DNA from: Dryococelus australis | Taxonomy: Eukaryota > Arthropoda > Insecta > Phasmatodea > Phasmatidae | Assembly: GCA_029891345.1 (NCBI GenBank) | Contig: CM056997.1 | Location: 212,513,212 to 212,577,211 of the forward strand | Length of the DNA: 64,000 nucleotides | Direction: 5' to 3' | Shown here: piece by piece, positions 23,126 to 34,470 of the stretch | Layout of the letters: every line of letters begins with the position of its first letter | Position numbering within the stretch: position 1 is the first letter of the stretch | Notes under the pieces: generated by a model | Told to the model about the DNA's origin: nothing | Seen by the model: the letters and a program-made list of their open reading frames with translations, nothing else | Database searches by the model: none | Program-made: the position numbers and the translations under genes

Positions 23126-26100
23126 TTCCGTATCGTGTTTAAGCGCTTTGTACACTTGGTCTGCTTTTACGTGATGCAGCTGACACTCGAGATCAATTCT
23201 ATGCAGTTCTTTTTCGTCAGAAGCTGCAGTCTTCTTGTTAAACAACAAATCGCACGATCTGCATGTATCTGACCTAAGTGACTCTAAACGGAAATTGATC
23301 TTTATATAAAACACCTTTTGATAGCACGGCCTGCTGATTGATTTATAAGGAAACTTTTCTGTAAACATTCTAAACATTTTGCGAAGGCTAAGCTTAGGAC
23401 TAAGGTATTCTTTTGTTCATTTATTCCCCCTTTAATGGCTCATCTGCTTTGGGAAACTCGAAATATGTTCGCCAATTAGAGTCCTATATGATCATCTGAT
23501 ATGGTACAAGGTCTATTGAAAAGATTGCCTCGGCCGTCTTTAGAAGGGGGTCATTCCATATTTTAGTTTACTCGGAGAGTCTGTATTCGTCACTGGGTAA
23601 TGGAAAATATGTCAAGTAATGATTTTTGACAAACTTCCTTTGACTGGACTTTGTATCTGAAAGTAGCCTGTTTCCATGAAGTTGCGTCTATTAACCTTAC
23701 TTTTGTCTGGCTGGCTCGCCTAATTATATCTATGCAGTCATATAAAGGGACTGCTTATCGTACCGCAAGGTATTGTATTATTCGTACAGCTTTAACTTCA
23801 TTTCCAGGTGGATTTCCTTGCAGCCATTTTTTAAACTTACGTCAGCATTGCTACACGATCCTGAAAAATGCAACCAGTGAATGTTACTACCTGATATTAA
23901 ATTGAATTAGCATATTTGATGTCTACTTTCAATTATATGATAGGCTTCACTTTCACATAACTGTGTAGTTAAGCACTTTTTATGGCATGGATGGAAACGG
24001 AAATTCAATTTATTTTATTTACTTTACGTACATTTAATGTAATGTATTCAGAAGGTACAAGCACATAAAATTGGTCGTTACAGCCATACAACCTCTACGA
24101 GACACATTCGCGTAATCCTGTCCATGCTACTCTCTAAACAAGCCATACAGCATTATTCCATTGGAGGCTGTTTGGCAGGAACTACATTTCCTCTCCTTCT
24201 TATACTTTGTAATTCAACATCACGAATCTTTTCCCTCTTTACATCGTTCCGTTGACCAATGTTAATTTTCCTTTTCCACACATTATCTACAAGTTTCCCA
24301 CCACTTGCAGTAAACGTCACGTTGCTACAGTCCGCCATGTTTGTAACATAGATAGTTGTTCGGTGAGAGGCACATGAAATACGCGAGTCCCGTCCCTGTT
24401 TAGTGCTGCCGTCGGACGGGAATTACGTGAACTATTACAGCAGGTGATGCAGGCAGTCGTATATAGCATTATTCCATTCGATTCTCAACAAACTAAAAAA
24501 CGTGTGATACAACATTATTTGAGCGTACGCTTCTTAACTGACTGTAATGTATCTATGACAAACATATAATGAGCCAATACAGTAATGAAAATAGCGCTAC
24601 ATTAGAAACTAAATGTTATGTCAATGGCCCGGGACCAATCAACCTACTCCCACCTATCATTGCACACAATTAGTGCTACAGTAAGCCACGCTTTATGTGT
24701 ATCTGGCTTTGTTTACAGTATAGCTGTCATTATTACCATTTGGCTTAATTTATCATATCCATTAAACGATCTGACCAATTTCAATTAAACTTTGTTTGCT
24801 GATAGTATTCATTAGAGGCATTAATTATGGGTATACAGATTATCATTTACCACTTTGCTTGTATGACAGTGCCAAGTGATTTAAATGCTCAATTATGCCA
24901 TGTTTGGGGAACCAGTCACCGAATTTCGACCAAATTTTTTCACAAATGAAATACTACAGTGGCCATTTAAACTAATATACTTTAAGTGGGTCAAATATTT
25001 TCTTTTTAAAAATAATACAATATAAGCTACTTAGATAAGATTACCACCTCTATTCTATAATTGGTCACATTTCAGCCATACTTTTTATATTGACATTATC
25101 TTCAAGATGCATCAGATATGTATATACAGAGCCTTTTTTTTTAGGAATTTTTGTACGATATCGCCAAAAGAGAAACCAAAGTTTTTTATGCCATATCTGA
25201 ACTAGTCAAGCTATTTTCACCCAATTATCCAAACAAGTAGTGTTCTGTAGGCCATGTAAACTTAAATTATTTAAGTGATTCACACACTGGTTTTCAAAAT
25301 GATGCTTCTGTAGATTTTTGAAGTGGTTAAACCCACACTGTAAAAAATAATGGGAAAATTACCTGACACGTGTAAGTTAATATCCGCAAACTTGGGTGGG
25401 AAACATAAATGTCCGTATGGGTAAGTTAAAATGACCGCACTCTGGAGTAAAATGCACGTACATGGCAGTGGAAAATCCCACACATGGATGTTAAAATTAC
25501 GTAACGACGCGTGGATCTCCCCGTCCATTTGTAACTATTTGGTAACTATAGTTTATATGTATTTTACCTTAAAATTAATTATTAATATTTAGTCATACAA
25601 GCTACCCAGCATGGCTCTTTATATGTCAGGTATAATTAACGCACTATAAAGCAAAATCATGTACATACCGATTGAAAATCTCATAAATCGATGTGAAGAT
25701 TACCTTACGACGCGTGCATCTCTTCAACATAGTCTCAACATCTAAGTGGGGGGACGAGCGCAATAAACAATCCTTTAACACGCATAACACGCTTATATTC
25801 AATGATGCTATCACGCTGTCGTCGTAGTGTAATGGATAGCGCAGCGGTCTGTCCTAATACATAGGGCCTGTGATTTTTAGCGAAAAAATCTGAGGAGTCA
25901 GTAGACTTCAATAATCTATACACACTACACTTCGGCTGTGGTTATATCTCCATTGGCTTTGGTGTCGTGTCCGCATCTGACCGAGCCACTCAGAATTCCT
26001 ACACTGGCCCTTCGTAATTCGTGAGCTAACATTTAACACAAACGAGAATATCTTTCAGCCAATCAAAATAGCTGGACGACCCTACAGTGCTGTGATCTGT

Positions 26101-26594
26101 ATCTTGTCCCGAAATGTTTTCTCGAAATATCACTGCCGTTAGTAATAGAGGACCATGGTTCGCGTCCACTCACCAGCAAGTGACGAGGATTTTACAGCTG
26201 AGGTTTCGGTTACCATTTGTCAATGGATATACTAGGTAATAAAAAGTTAACAGTACTGATACTCCGGGAAATATTTATATATAATTTTATTACACAAAAT
26301 AGTTAATATTCCCTTACTTTTATGGGATTACCCCTCCCCCGCCCCTTTTCAAAGCGCATTTGGCAGGTATTTTTTCCGTGCGGTCAGGAAACACACCTTA
26401 CTTGTTGTGTAAATGCACTCCACATTTAAGAGGTAATTTTACATTACATGTAGTGGTAATTAGCTTCCCTCACATGTAAGGGAACTTTGCCTCACATATT
26501 TTTTACATAGAAGGTGATTCAGTTCGAAATCGCAGCTTGTTAGTAGCTTTGAAGTTACGCAAACATTAACGATGCCTATGAAAGTAACAAGCAA
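23126..26594. other. No gene recognised
   Basis: AT-rich DNA. A minus ORF at 23054-23377 (107 codons) partly overlaps the SINE and shows no known domain. At 25330-25530 and 26395-26515 there are diffuse repeats built on TTACATG / CACATGTAAG words, possibly remains of an inverted-repeat element. The 24725-25300 part shares loose similarity with the 144-bp repeat. Confidence 0.45.
25815..25885 (+). other. tRNA-derived relic
   Basis: GTCGTCGTAGTGTAATGGAT carries a good A-box (TAGTGTAATGG) and a plausible D-arm and anticodon stem start. No B-box/T-arm follows, so this is a tRNA or SINE head fragment, not a working gene. Confidence 0.4.
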
Positions 26595-26741
26595 TTATGA
26601 ATGCGGCCGCAGTTACTTGAGAGCACATAGGGTATAAACCGCATATTCCGTGAGCTCCACACACACACTCCAGCAAGATAGCCACACTGGCCAGCCGACA
26701 CGCACGCAGAGAAATATTTGTTCAGGCCAGCAAAATATTCG
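26595..26741 (+). repeat. CCAAT-box repeat, truncated, at Polinton insertion site
   Basis: CCGCATATTCCGTGAGCTCC and CCAGCAAGATAGCCAC match the first 60-70 bases of the family. Similarity fades afterwards (GCACGCAGAGAAATATT). The Polinton begins just after it, so this may be the repeat it integrated next to. Confidence 0.4.
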
Positions 26742-26747
26742 ATTGTA

Positions 26748-27718
26748 AGTAGTACGGGTGACCCACTTCTAGACAAATTTACGCAAAAGTGGGCTAACTC
26801 GCATTTCGTTCAAGAGTGGACTAAGTGCCAAATCATTATATAATAATTATATTAATTAATTGTTTGATTTATTGCATAAATAATTAGATTGATTGACTAA
26901 TTAATTTTGTTAATTAAATAATTAATTATATTAACTGCCCTGTTAATTAAATCTATTAATTCGATTAAGGAATTAATTAAATAATTTCGTGACACCATTT
27001 TTTATTTTATGGAATTTTTTGATATAAAAAATGTTTATTAATTTATTCATGTCACAAGGGTAATATTGGCAAAGCAAGTTCGGTGTTGACTGTGAGATCC
27101 TGGAACCGACTGACCAGAGGAGCAGGTTGTAATTGTTTATTTAGGAGTTTATGTTGGTGTAAAAGTGGTATAAGGGACATTTATTTTTTTGTTTGTGGAT
27201 GGAACAAGCCCACCTGTATATGTTCTGGGACAGTAGGTGCATGAGGTGTGGATGGAGCGAGCCCATGCATGTATGTTCTGGGACACACTATTAGAATGAC
27301 ATGTGGATGGAGCAAGATTATGCATGTCATTTCTGGCCCACTAGGCAAGTGAGGTGTGGATGGAGCAGGAGCACCTGGGTATGTTCTAGCCCACTACAAT
27401 TTATGTTGAAATAGCCAAATGAAATAAGTATGAATCATTAAAAAAAGGTACTTTAATGACATAATCTACACAACCGAACATATTTTAGTAAACCTACTTT
27501 AATCATGCGATTAATATTAATATCCACAAATACTTACTGAACTCATTAACAAAACTAAATGCACAGCTAACACAATAAAACGAATTACAACTCACCATTA
27601 CTCCAGTTCCCTCTCCCCTGACAAAGATCCTCTCCCAACAGAAGTACACATTCTTTACTCAATTCACCCTCATCGGCTCTCAGCACACGCATCGAAATAC
27701 AAGCAAGGAATGCCTTAC
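26748..27718 (+). repeat. Polinton left terminal inverted repeat
   Basis: About 971 bp. In order: AGTAGTAC terminus, a AAGTGG-CTAA segment, an extremely AT-rich TTAATTAA-rich zone (about 26830-26990), GAGCAGGTTGTAATTGTTTA, four 53-bp repeats, then CCCTCTCCCCTGACAAAGAT and the inner boundary AAGGAATGCCTTAC. Each block occurs in reverse complement and mirrored order in the right TIR. Confidence 0.93.
27194..27398 (+). repeat. Four ~53-bp repeats within the left TIR
   Basis: Units start at 27194, 27247, 27302 and 27355 with TGTGGATGGARC and contain a GCATGTATGTTCTGGGACA-like block. The same four units are found reversed in the right TIR (about 38810-39010). Likely functional sites for the terminal machinery, such as integrase binding or replication initiation (inference). 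Confidence 0.8.
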
Positions 27719-28171
27719 AAAAATCATTGAATACACTAAAAAGGTAATTTTTATAGATTGCCACCCAAACAAAAATGAATGATTGCACAATAATAGTACA
27801 TCCATTCCCCATCAATATCGATAGGTATATTAAATGACTTACATGTCAAATATTACTTAAAATATTTTTTATTTAGTATAAAAACAATTTACAAAACATT
27901 GTATTGCAATCTTTTAAGGTCCTTATTCTTCACCCCCGAGCTGTGTGCTTTTGAGAAACCTCTCCATTGAACCAAGGGCCTATTCTTTTCCCTTTTAATG
28001 TTTTTATCAACCAAATATTTATTTGGATAAGAAATGTTTTGCAATTCATGTGCGTAAAACTGCCTTTTATAGGTTCTCCACCATAGGTATCTAGATAATA
28101 CACTCTGAGAAATGAATTTCTAACTGAAATAATGTTAAATATTTTGTACAACCATGTATTTTCTTAAAGAT

Positions 28172-28812
28172 TCATTTGAGTTTAGACACTCGTACATATG
28201 TACCAACTTTACACTTTGGTTTTCTCTTGTCAAACACTTTTACATTATTATAAAGAGTTTTCATCAATCTACTGTCCATAACATTTTCAGGCACCATTTT
28301 GATAGTTCTGAGATAACTGGAATTAAAAAATTTGGCTATTTCAGGCAAAATGTCCACCTGATTGTCCATTCCCTTTGATCTAAAATGCTTGTATAGTAGG
28401 TGTTTCAAGGTCTTGTTAATCATCTCGACAACACAGACTTTAAGGTCTGAATATGTTACATGGTGATTGATACCTTAATGGGTCATTAATTTCTGGAAAG
28501 AAACATTAAAGAACTTGGTTCCTTTATCAGTTTGGTGTGAATTTAGTGTTCTTTCGTGCAAAATGATCTTTATTGCATCGCTAACCTGTTTCCCTGTCTT
28601 GTTCTTGACAGGTATTACCCAACCATATTTGGAATAAACGACTATTGCCATTAAAATATATTTGTATGCCTTATTTTATTTGGAAAGCAATGCCATTTCT
28701 CACAAATAGATTTGAAAAAGATTATTTAAGCCTTTAGCAATAACATGTCTTCTAGGAATGTTTATCCTTGCAGAGGCGTGAAGCTCTTGAGCAATATTAC
28801 TGAACTTCATTG
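28172..28812 (-). pseudogene. Polinton retroviral-type (rve) integrase, broken
   Basis: The integrase would cut and join Polinton ends into host DNA with a D,D-35-E active site. Reading leftward from about 28812, an N-terminal part (ARINIPRRHVIAKGLNNLF) is followed by the first catalytic region, where the usual DLVDM-type aspartate motif is not recognisable (IYL, then a stop). Next come YSKYGWVIPVKNKTGK, a QTDKGTKFF segment keeping the second Asp, and VEMINKTLKHL keeping the catalytic Glu. The last part is the 83-codon open stretch 28172-28423 with KVGTYVRVSK, typical of the integrase C-terminus. Several stops and frame changes separate the pieces. It sits next to the left TIR, the normal integrase position in Polintons. 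Confidence 0.88.
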
Positions 28813-29157
28813 GTAATATAACCATCTTCAGTCAATTTATAAATAATAGATACAATTTTGTTTGCATGTGAATTATTCCCAGACTCTCCCGAAGCGATGA
28901 GAAGTTTTAATCTATCGACAAATTCAATAGGATTGTTCCAATATACAGGAGAAAACTGATTTGCCAACTTCATGTTTATATATTCCACTTCCAACAACAT
29001 TGCTTAATAAATGCAGTTTCGGATGATTTTCAATATTATCTAACCATGTATTTGCTTTTGTGCGACAAACAAGATACTTACATTTCTCCAAATCAATATT
29101 GCAATAACCATTCGGAACTTGTATAAAATGGTAATTGAAACAATCCTCCATTAACAT
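28797..29157 (-). pseudogene. Integrase-linked conserved small protein, broken
   Basis: Two overlapping open stretches in different frames (28924-29157 and 28797-29000) suggest one frameshifted gene directly upstream of integrase. The C-terminal part reads WNNPIEFVDRLKLLIASGES, then an NNSHANKIVSII segment. I recall this helical VDRLxLLIAS / EIxSII domain preceding integrase in Polinton-related elements. Its function is unknown to me. A related segment occurs at about 49975-50107. The start codon is uncertain. Confidence 0.55.
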
Positions 29158-29159
29158 AA

Positions 29160-30140
29160 ATTATGTAATCACTTACCTGAATTATATTCTCAGGTAATAC
29201 CTTAATTACTGAATCTCCCAGAAGTCATATTTCCATGATGATATACACAAAATAATGTATCGCAAATAGGAAAAGATTGTTTTATAGCCAAATAACATCT
29301 TGTTAATTGAGACAGCTTTTTTTTCTTTATAGGTTCTTCCTATTTATTTTCAACTTGTTGTTCATTAAACATATTTAGCATGGAATGAAATGTATCATAG
29401 CAGGTTTAAATAATTCTTCATTCAAAACCCCCTGTTCCATTTGAGCATGTTTAGCTTGTTAATATTTCGCATTTACAGCAGATATAACTTTATGTAATTC
29501 TCAAGCAGTCAGACATTTTTGCTTTGTTTTCATAAACTTTCAGCTATTTATATATCAATTAAGTCGACAATTTTTAGCGGGTATATTAGGGGGATTAGTT
29601 TGTGCTTTTCAATCTTATCGACTTTATTCTCAGAGTGTGTCTATTTTACTCACAGTTTCAACCTTCAAATCATAACTAAAATCATTTGCTTTTTCACTTT
29701 CATTTGTGCAGATAACCATATATTTTATTGATCAATTCATCACTTATATTGCATCGTTTTGTCAATTTGTGTATCACAATATTTTTGTAATCACGGCTCA
29801 TACCATTTTATTAATTGCCTTTTTTAATTGTTCCAAATATTTGTTTGTTCTAGTTCCTATATTTTGGAATGCAATGAACACATTATCCAATATTTCCGAA
29901 ACATAAGTAATATTATTAGACAATTTTGTAATAGTTTAAATTATATTTATTAATTTCTCTTGCAATTCGATTGATTGTGATTTAAATACATTTCATATAA
30001 TGATATTTAAATCTTCCAAATAATGTTTATTTACTGCATTGCTATCTTTCACAGCCATACACACATTACACAATATATGCCCATTCAAATCACAATTCCC
30101 ATCATGATTTCTCATTAAATAGGCATTATAATGATTATGT
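29160..30140 (-). pseudogene. Unrecognised Polinton ORF remnants
   Basis: The minus strand shows interrupted reading stretches such as EILDNVFIAFQNIGTRTNKY (near 29890) and QMEQGVLNEELFKPA (near 29430), consistent with a former helical or coiled-coil protein between integrase and ATPase. The plus-strand ORFs 29519-29731 and 29706-29906 are mirror frames. I cannot name a family. Confidence 0.4.
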
Positions 30141-30149
30141 TTTATACTG

Positions 30150-30861
30150 CTATGTCCAAACTTTGAAATACTCAGGGTCCTTTTCCTGGAAGTAAAAAAC
30201 TGTCACATCTAGACCTATATATTCCTTTATATAGGGGTAGAGGTGGTATAGTAACCAGAAAAATGTACTTGTTTTTCCAACAGTCATAACACCTAAAAGA
30301 GGATCATTATAAATATGTTGCAGATACATATTGTCCATTAAAAAAAAATTAACATATTTGCATTATCATGCAAATAATGTTTCGTGAACATGAGTAACAT
30401 TGGAATAGATAACAACAATATCCATTTGAATGTCCACCAAAACTAAAGTGTTGTTGTATTTCACCTTGTGTTTTGCACCAAACATCGTCAAATATAAACA
30501 CAGAGTCGGGTAATGCTTCATTCAGAGACACAATATCTTATTTATTTGTAAAAGGGAGATATCATTTCTTTCAATTAACAACAAAATAGATGCTAATCGT
30601 TGATATTTCTCTTGTTGTATTGTATAACAAAACACATATATGTTTTCTTATTTAAGTCCATTTATATATTCAAACAGCGACATAATAACCCACGTTTTTC
30701 CACATGAAGTAGGACCCCTTATTATACAACATATATTTGATGGTAAAAGAATACCATGTTTCTGTTCAATTACATTTTCTGTAATATTTACTATTACCAG
30801 CAGATGGGCATTTTGTTTTATAAACTTCATTTCTACAGTATTAGGAAACATACTAACATAA
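30150..30861 (-). pseudogene. Polinton DNA-packaging ATPase (FtsK/HerA-like), broken
   Basis: In this family the ATPase drives genome packaging into capsids. The N-terminal piece (30648-30851) has a Walker A motif, GPTSCGKTW, after a short beta-rich lead. The middle piece (30349-30531) has a Walker B-type strand, DSVFIFDDVWC, followed by QGEIQQHFSFGGHSN, matching the ARGRH-like segment of the family. The C-terminal piece (30150-30338) starts near LQHIYNDP. The three pieces are in different frames or separated by stops. The gene diverges from the plus-strand capsid block beginning at 30912. Confidence 0.85.
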
Positions 30862-30911
30862 AAATTATAAATGTAGGTCTATATATATAGTTTCACATTC
30901 AGTTGAAAACA

Positions 30912-31405
30912 ATGGCCCATACTAAACATAACAAAAAAGGATGCTGAGTATTGAATACATTTATTAACAAATTACCATTTGAATTGCATTTACCGAAATA
31001 AAATTATTGCAGACCCAGAACTAAGGTTGCAAAATGTTTGGCACAAAACAATCCAGGAATAAATGCTTTGGATAATGCTGGTAAAGAACACAATATAGTT
31101 TATGATCGAACAAACAATTTGAAAGAAAGGAATATAATGGATACAATTCTAGGCAATGAAGCACAAATATAAGGAAGAATCCATCTACATCGACTGGTGA
31201 AAAGCTAGGCACTTGGGTCATTGACAAAATTATGAAGGCGAAGGTGAAAAGAGGCATGGGCACAAAAGCAAAACTATATGAAAAACCAAGAAAGGTGGAA
31301 TATTACCATTCATATTTCCTGCATTATCAGCTCTTGAAGTTTTAATGGGAGGTGTTTCGGCTCTTGGTAAAACAAGTCGTAAAGGAATGTGTCTTAAATC
31401 ATAAA
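30912..31405 (+). pseudogene. PLA2-like / pX-like minor virion protein, broken
   Basis: The ATG at 30912 opens a basic leader, then a stop, then NKLPFELHLPK and a damaged calcium-loop region (NYCRPRT where YCGPGT is usual). NPGINALDNAGKEHNIVYDR follows, matching the parvovirus-VP1-type phospholipase A2 catalytic helix (D-x-A-C-K-x-H-D). The H is kept, while the residue after it is N rather than D. Further on, with frame changes, come a basic MKAKVKRGMGTK region and a hydrophobic LPFIFPALSALE stretch typical of pX-like virion proteins. The role is presumably membrane breach or core packaging (family knowledge). The active site is evidently dead here. Confidence 0.75.
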
Positions 31406-31409
31406 AAAA

Positions 31410-31829
31410 TTGGTCAAGGACGAAAAACTGCAAACGCGGAATGAAATGCAGAATGCCCTAAATAGCTTTCCAAAACATGCATTAACAAACAAAGACATTG
31501 TATTTGTAAAGAAACTGGATATTTCCTATTTTAGAGGTGTGTTTATGAGAGACGATTTAGCAAAGAAAACACTTGTGCGAATGTATGATTTTATATTAGA
31601 TTCGAAACAACACAAAGGAGCACATTGGGTTGCATTAATTAAAAATGCTAATCAAAAATTGTATTATGGCAGTTTTGGTGATTTACATCGTCCAATTGAA
31701 ACACATAATTATTTGAAAAACACACAACTACGATACAATTACATAACAGAACAATTACCAAATACAATCAATTGTGGTCGTTTATGTTTACATTTTTTGA
31801 CTATAAATAGGAATTATAAGTCAATGTAA
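31410..31829 (+). CDS. Polinton adenain-like cysteine protease (degenerate, ORF open)
   Basis: This 139-codon ORF is the longest clean one in the element. It matches the adenovirus-type maturation protease used by Polintons to process virion proteins: DISYFRGVFMRDDL near residue 37, the catalytic His in KGAHWVALIK, a Gln before NTINCG, and the catalytic Cys in INCGRLCLHF. The strand that normally reads YFDSFG reads YYGSFG, so the acidic catalytic residue appears to be glycine, arguing against activity. The first 12-16 residues probably come from the preceding pX-like frame; the Met at about 31447 is a likelier start. It lies between the PLA2-like gene and the capsid genes, as usual. Confidence 0.85.
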   Translation: MVKDEKLQTRNEMQNALNSFPKHALTNKDIVFVKKLDISYFRGVFMRDDLAKKTLVRMYDFILDSKQHKGAHWVALIKNANQKLYYGSFGDLHRPIETHNYLKNTQLRYNYITEQLPNTINCGRLCLHFLTINRNYKSM

Positions 31830-31861
31830 TAGTAAAACCGTTTAGTAATATGTCAATTAGT

Positions 31862-32592
31862 TGATATTAAGTGAAAAAATTCATCACAATTGTGGTCAGT
31901 ATATTTCCCAACTTTGGTATTAGATGGAGAATGGCAAATAAGTCTAATCGAATTTGTTACTTAGAACAGCATCCCCAACATCGATATAGGCAACCAATAA
32001 TTTATGTTCAACAATGGTGAAAAAACATATAAAATTGTGACACTGGTTGGATGTTATGAGTTGTATGACAGAAACGTTCATTAAAATGACTTTACCTGAA
32101 AATGTACAATTTCGATTACATGGAAATCCAAATACGTTAACTAGTGTGATGTGTAGTAATGTCGATATCAATTTCACAGAAGACAATTCAAATGCAAATA
32201 TGTTAGGTTATGAAAGTAGAGTATATCCAGTTAATCAATTATATGAATTGTCAAAACATGTTAATATATTGTCTGTTAATGTAAGTTGTATAAAAGTTAA
32301 TATTGTAGGTGGATCATATTTGAATGGAAAACTGACAAATACAATAAACGAATTCATGTGTGTGGTGGCTGCATGTTACAAAATAATTGGAAAACCGAAT
32401 ACATTGATATATGTTCCAGTAATACTTAGTCGTGCCTGTGAATTAGTTCTTACAATTGATTATTACAGAAACATTGAATTTACTGTTGATTTACACTTAA
32501 AAAAGCTATATAAACATTTGCATTCCATGTTCATTTCAATCAAAATGGGTATTGTGTATAATAGTCAATATGCTTGTAAAGTAGATGCTTAA
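31862..32592 (+). pseudogene. Polinton minor capsid (penton) protein, broken
   Basis: The N-terminal part reads FPTLVLDGEWQISLIEF then NSIPNID, with in-frame stops, matching the start of Polinton penton-type proteins. After a frame change the 181-codon open stretch 32047-32592 carries the rest: ANMLGYESRVYPVNQLYELS, NIVGGSYLNGK, a P-VxxxxELxLTIDYYRN region and DLHLKKL near the end. The single-jelly-roll penton forms capsid vertices (family knowledge). The gene follows the protease and precedes the major capsid gene, the usual arrangement. Confidence 0.85.
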
Positions 32593-32748
32593 TTTAAAAA
32601 TAATGTTTCTAAGAATGTATTTTGAAGAAAGTAGCTATAAAAAGACATAATCAGAACAATAAAATGAATATTTCAAACCAGATGCAGGTAAAGATAACAC
32701 AGAGCAACAAATTGTTTTTATAGGAATTAGGATATACCATTAATATAA

Positions 32749-33966
32749 ATGGAAGACATACTTAATGTTGAAGAACCAATAATTTATGATGATGCAATCA
32801 CCAATACGGAAATACATGTATATGAACCATTCCAAGCATGATGGTATATGTTTCCATCAGAAATAAGGATTGCTATACAAATACACAATATTTACACATT
32901 ACCATCGAAATCAAGTGTAAGATTTAGAGGAACAATTAAAATGACAGCCGATGCAACTACTCCAGTAACTACAGGAGTTGTGAGAAACAGAATACTTCAT
33001 TTAATAGATAGAATTATATATCTACTAAATGGTGTTGAAATCGATCAAACATGAGAAGTTGGAATTACTTCCACAATTAAGAATATATCTCGGAAACTAT
33101 AAACAAACTTTATACAGGGCTAATGGCTGGGTGGAGCAATGCTAATAATTCTACACTTCAAATTAACCCAGGTGTAAAATGCAAAGTTAATATAATGTTA
33201 AGAATAGTTTTATGCTTTTCTGAGGACTATAAACATGTAATATCAAATGCTAAACAAGAATTAGTTACTATATTGGTAACACATTTAAATACTATAAAGG
33301 ACACTGCTAATAACGAGGAAGGTGTAACATTTGAATTAAACAGTGTTAAATGGCTTATGTCACATATTGAAATTAACACTCATGAAAGTGTAAAGTTTTT
33401 AAAATATATCGAAATAGGGAAGAATCTCGATATTGCATTCAGGTCATGGGCTTTGGAGGCATTTCCAGATCTACCAACTTCACAATAAGTCATTTGAAAT
33501 GTGAAATCAAGTTTTTCATCTGAGAAACCATAATTTGTTGCTATTTGTGTTCAAACAAATCGACAAAACAATTTAAAAGCTGATAGATCTGTACCAATAA
33601 TTGTGATATGAACAATATTAAAGTGTTTCTAAACAGTCAAGTTTATCCTTATACCAATATAAATGCGAACTTTGGAAATGGGGATTTCCCTATTTGCTAT
33701 GACATATACTTAAAGTTACAGGAAATATATTATAACAAAATTAGCTCGCCAATCCTAAACCCTTAATCATTTAAAACCAGAGGAACAATGTTATGTTCGA
33801 TGTAAGCAAACAATATGACACAATTACCAATAGTGTAATTGATTCACAAATAGAAATGATTGCAAATATACCAATTCTGGTAAATATGCAAGCTTATGCA
33901 GTGATAATTTATGATAGATTGGTGAGTTATAATGTAAGAGATAAGCTGGTGAAGATAATGACTTGA
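32749..33966 (+). pseudogene. Polinton major capsid protein (double jelly roll), broken
   Basis: The ATG at 32749 begins MEDILNVEEPIIYDD, the family's start. After a stop come EIRIAIQIHNIYTLPS and LLNGVEIDQT (ORF 32848-33054). The next open stretch, 33123-33488, has LCFSEDYKHVISNAKQELV and NLDIAFRSWALEAFPDL, both strong landmarks of the Polinton capsid. The C-terminal third continues to 33966 with YPYTNINANFGNGDF-like and QAYAVIIYDRLVSYNVRDK segments in shifting frames. At about 406 codons overall it is somewhat shorter than the usual capsid. At least five stops or frameshifts are seen. Confidence 0.88.
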
Positions 33967-33984
33967 GTCAGAGAGGGCAATCCA

Positions 33985-34470
33985 CAGCTACGACGAGATG
34001 TGTTGCAATGTGCAAGGATTTCAATCCCCAGAATAATTTATAATTAAATGATTGGCTCTTACTAATGTGGATAAACACACAACAGTATTAAGCTTCAGAC
34101 CTCCATTGCACTGGAAATATCTAACTCCTAAACAAAATAATTAAAATAGATGGGTAACCAAACTTCACCACAGCTTAACCTGGGAAAGTTGGTGTATGGA
34201 GTATGAAAAAATTGAAGATATTTGCAAGTAATATTTAAATAATTGCGAAATATATGTAGGTGGAGTCGACCAAAGATGCACATTGCAAAGTCTGTGGAAT
34301 GGGAAAGTAACAGATATTCAAAAATAATACAATTGCCTTTTGTTCAAACAATTACGTAAAACATACAGATCTAATTCCAAATTATTCTCTGAAGAGGAAA
34401 ACTCAAAATTAATGCTAAAATGGTCATTGATGACTGATTGTGGCGAAACAGATTATGATGATAGTCTCTA
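33985..34470 (+). pseudogene. Conserved Polinton-associated hypothetical, broken
   Basis: One frame gives VLSFRPPLHWKYLTPKQN, a stop, then RWVTKLHHSLTWESW, EKIEDICK, and EIYVGGVDQRCTLQSLW. I recall proteins with a PPxxWKxL... HGLxWxxG... IYVKGxxK pattern beside insect Polintons and related elements; the function is unknown, and a nuclease fold has been an idea, not shown here. It follows the capsid gene on the same strand. Confidence 0.5.

Noticed and set aside
25815-25885. Functional tRNA gene
   Set aside because: Only the 5' half is tRNA-like; there is no T-arm.
29519-29906. Plus-strand ORFs inside the Polinton as membrane proteins
   Set aside because: They are mirror frames of a decayed minus-strand gene between integrase and ATPase; hydrophobicity follows from AT-rich codons.
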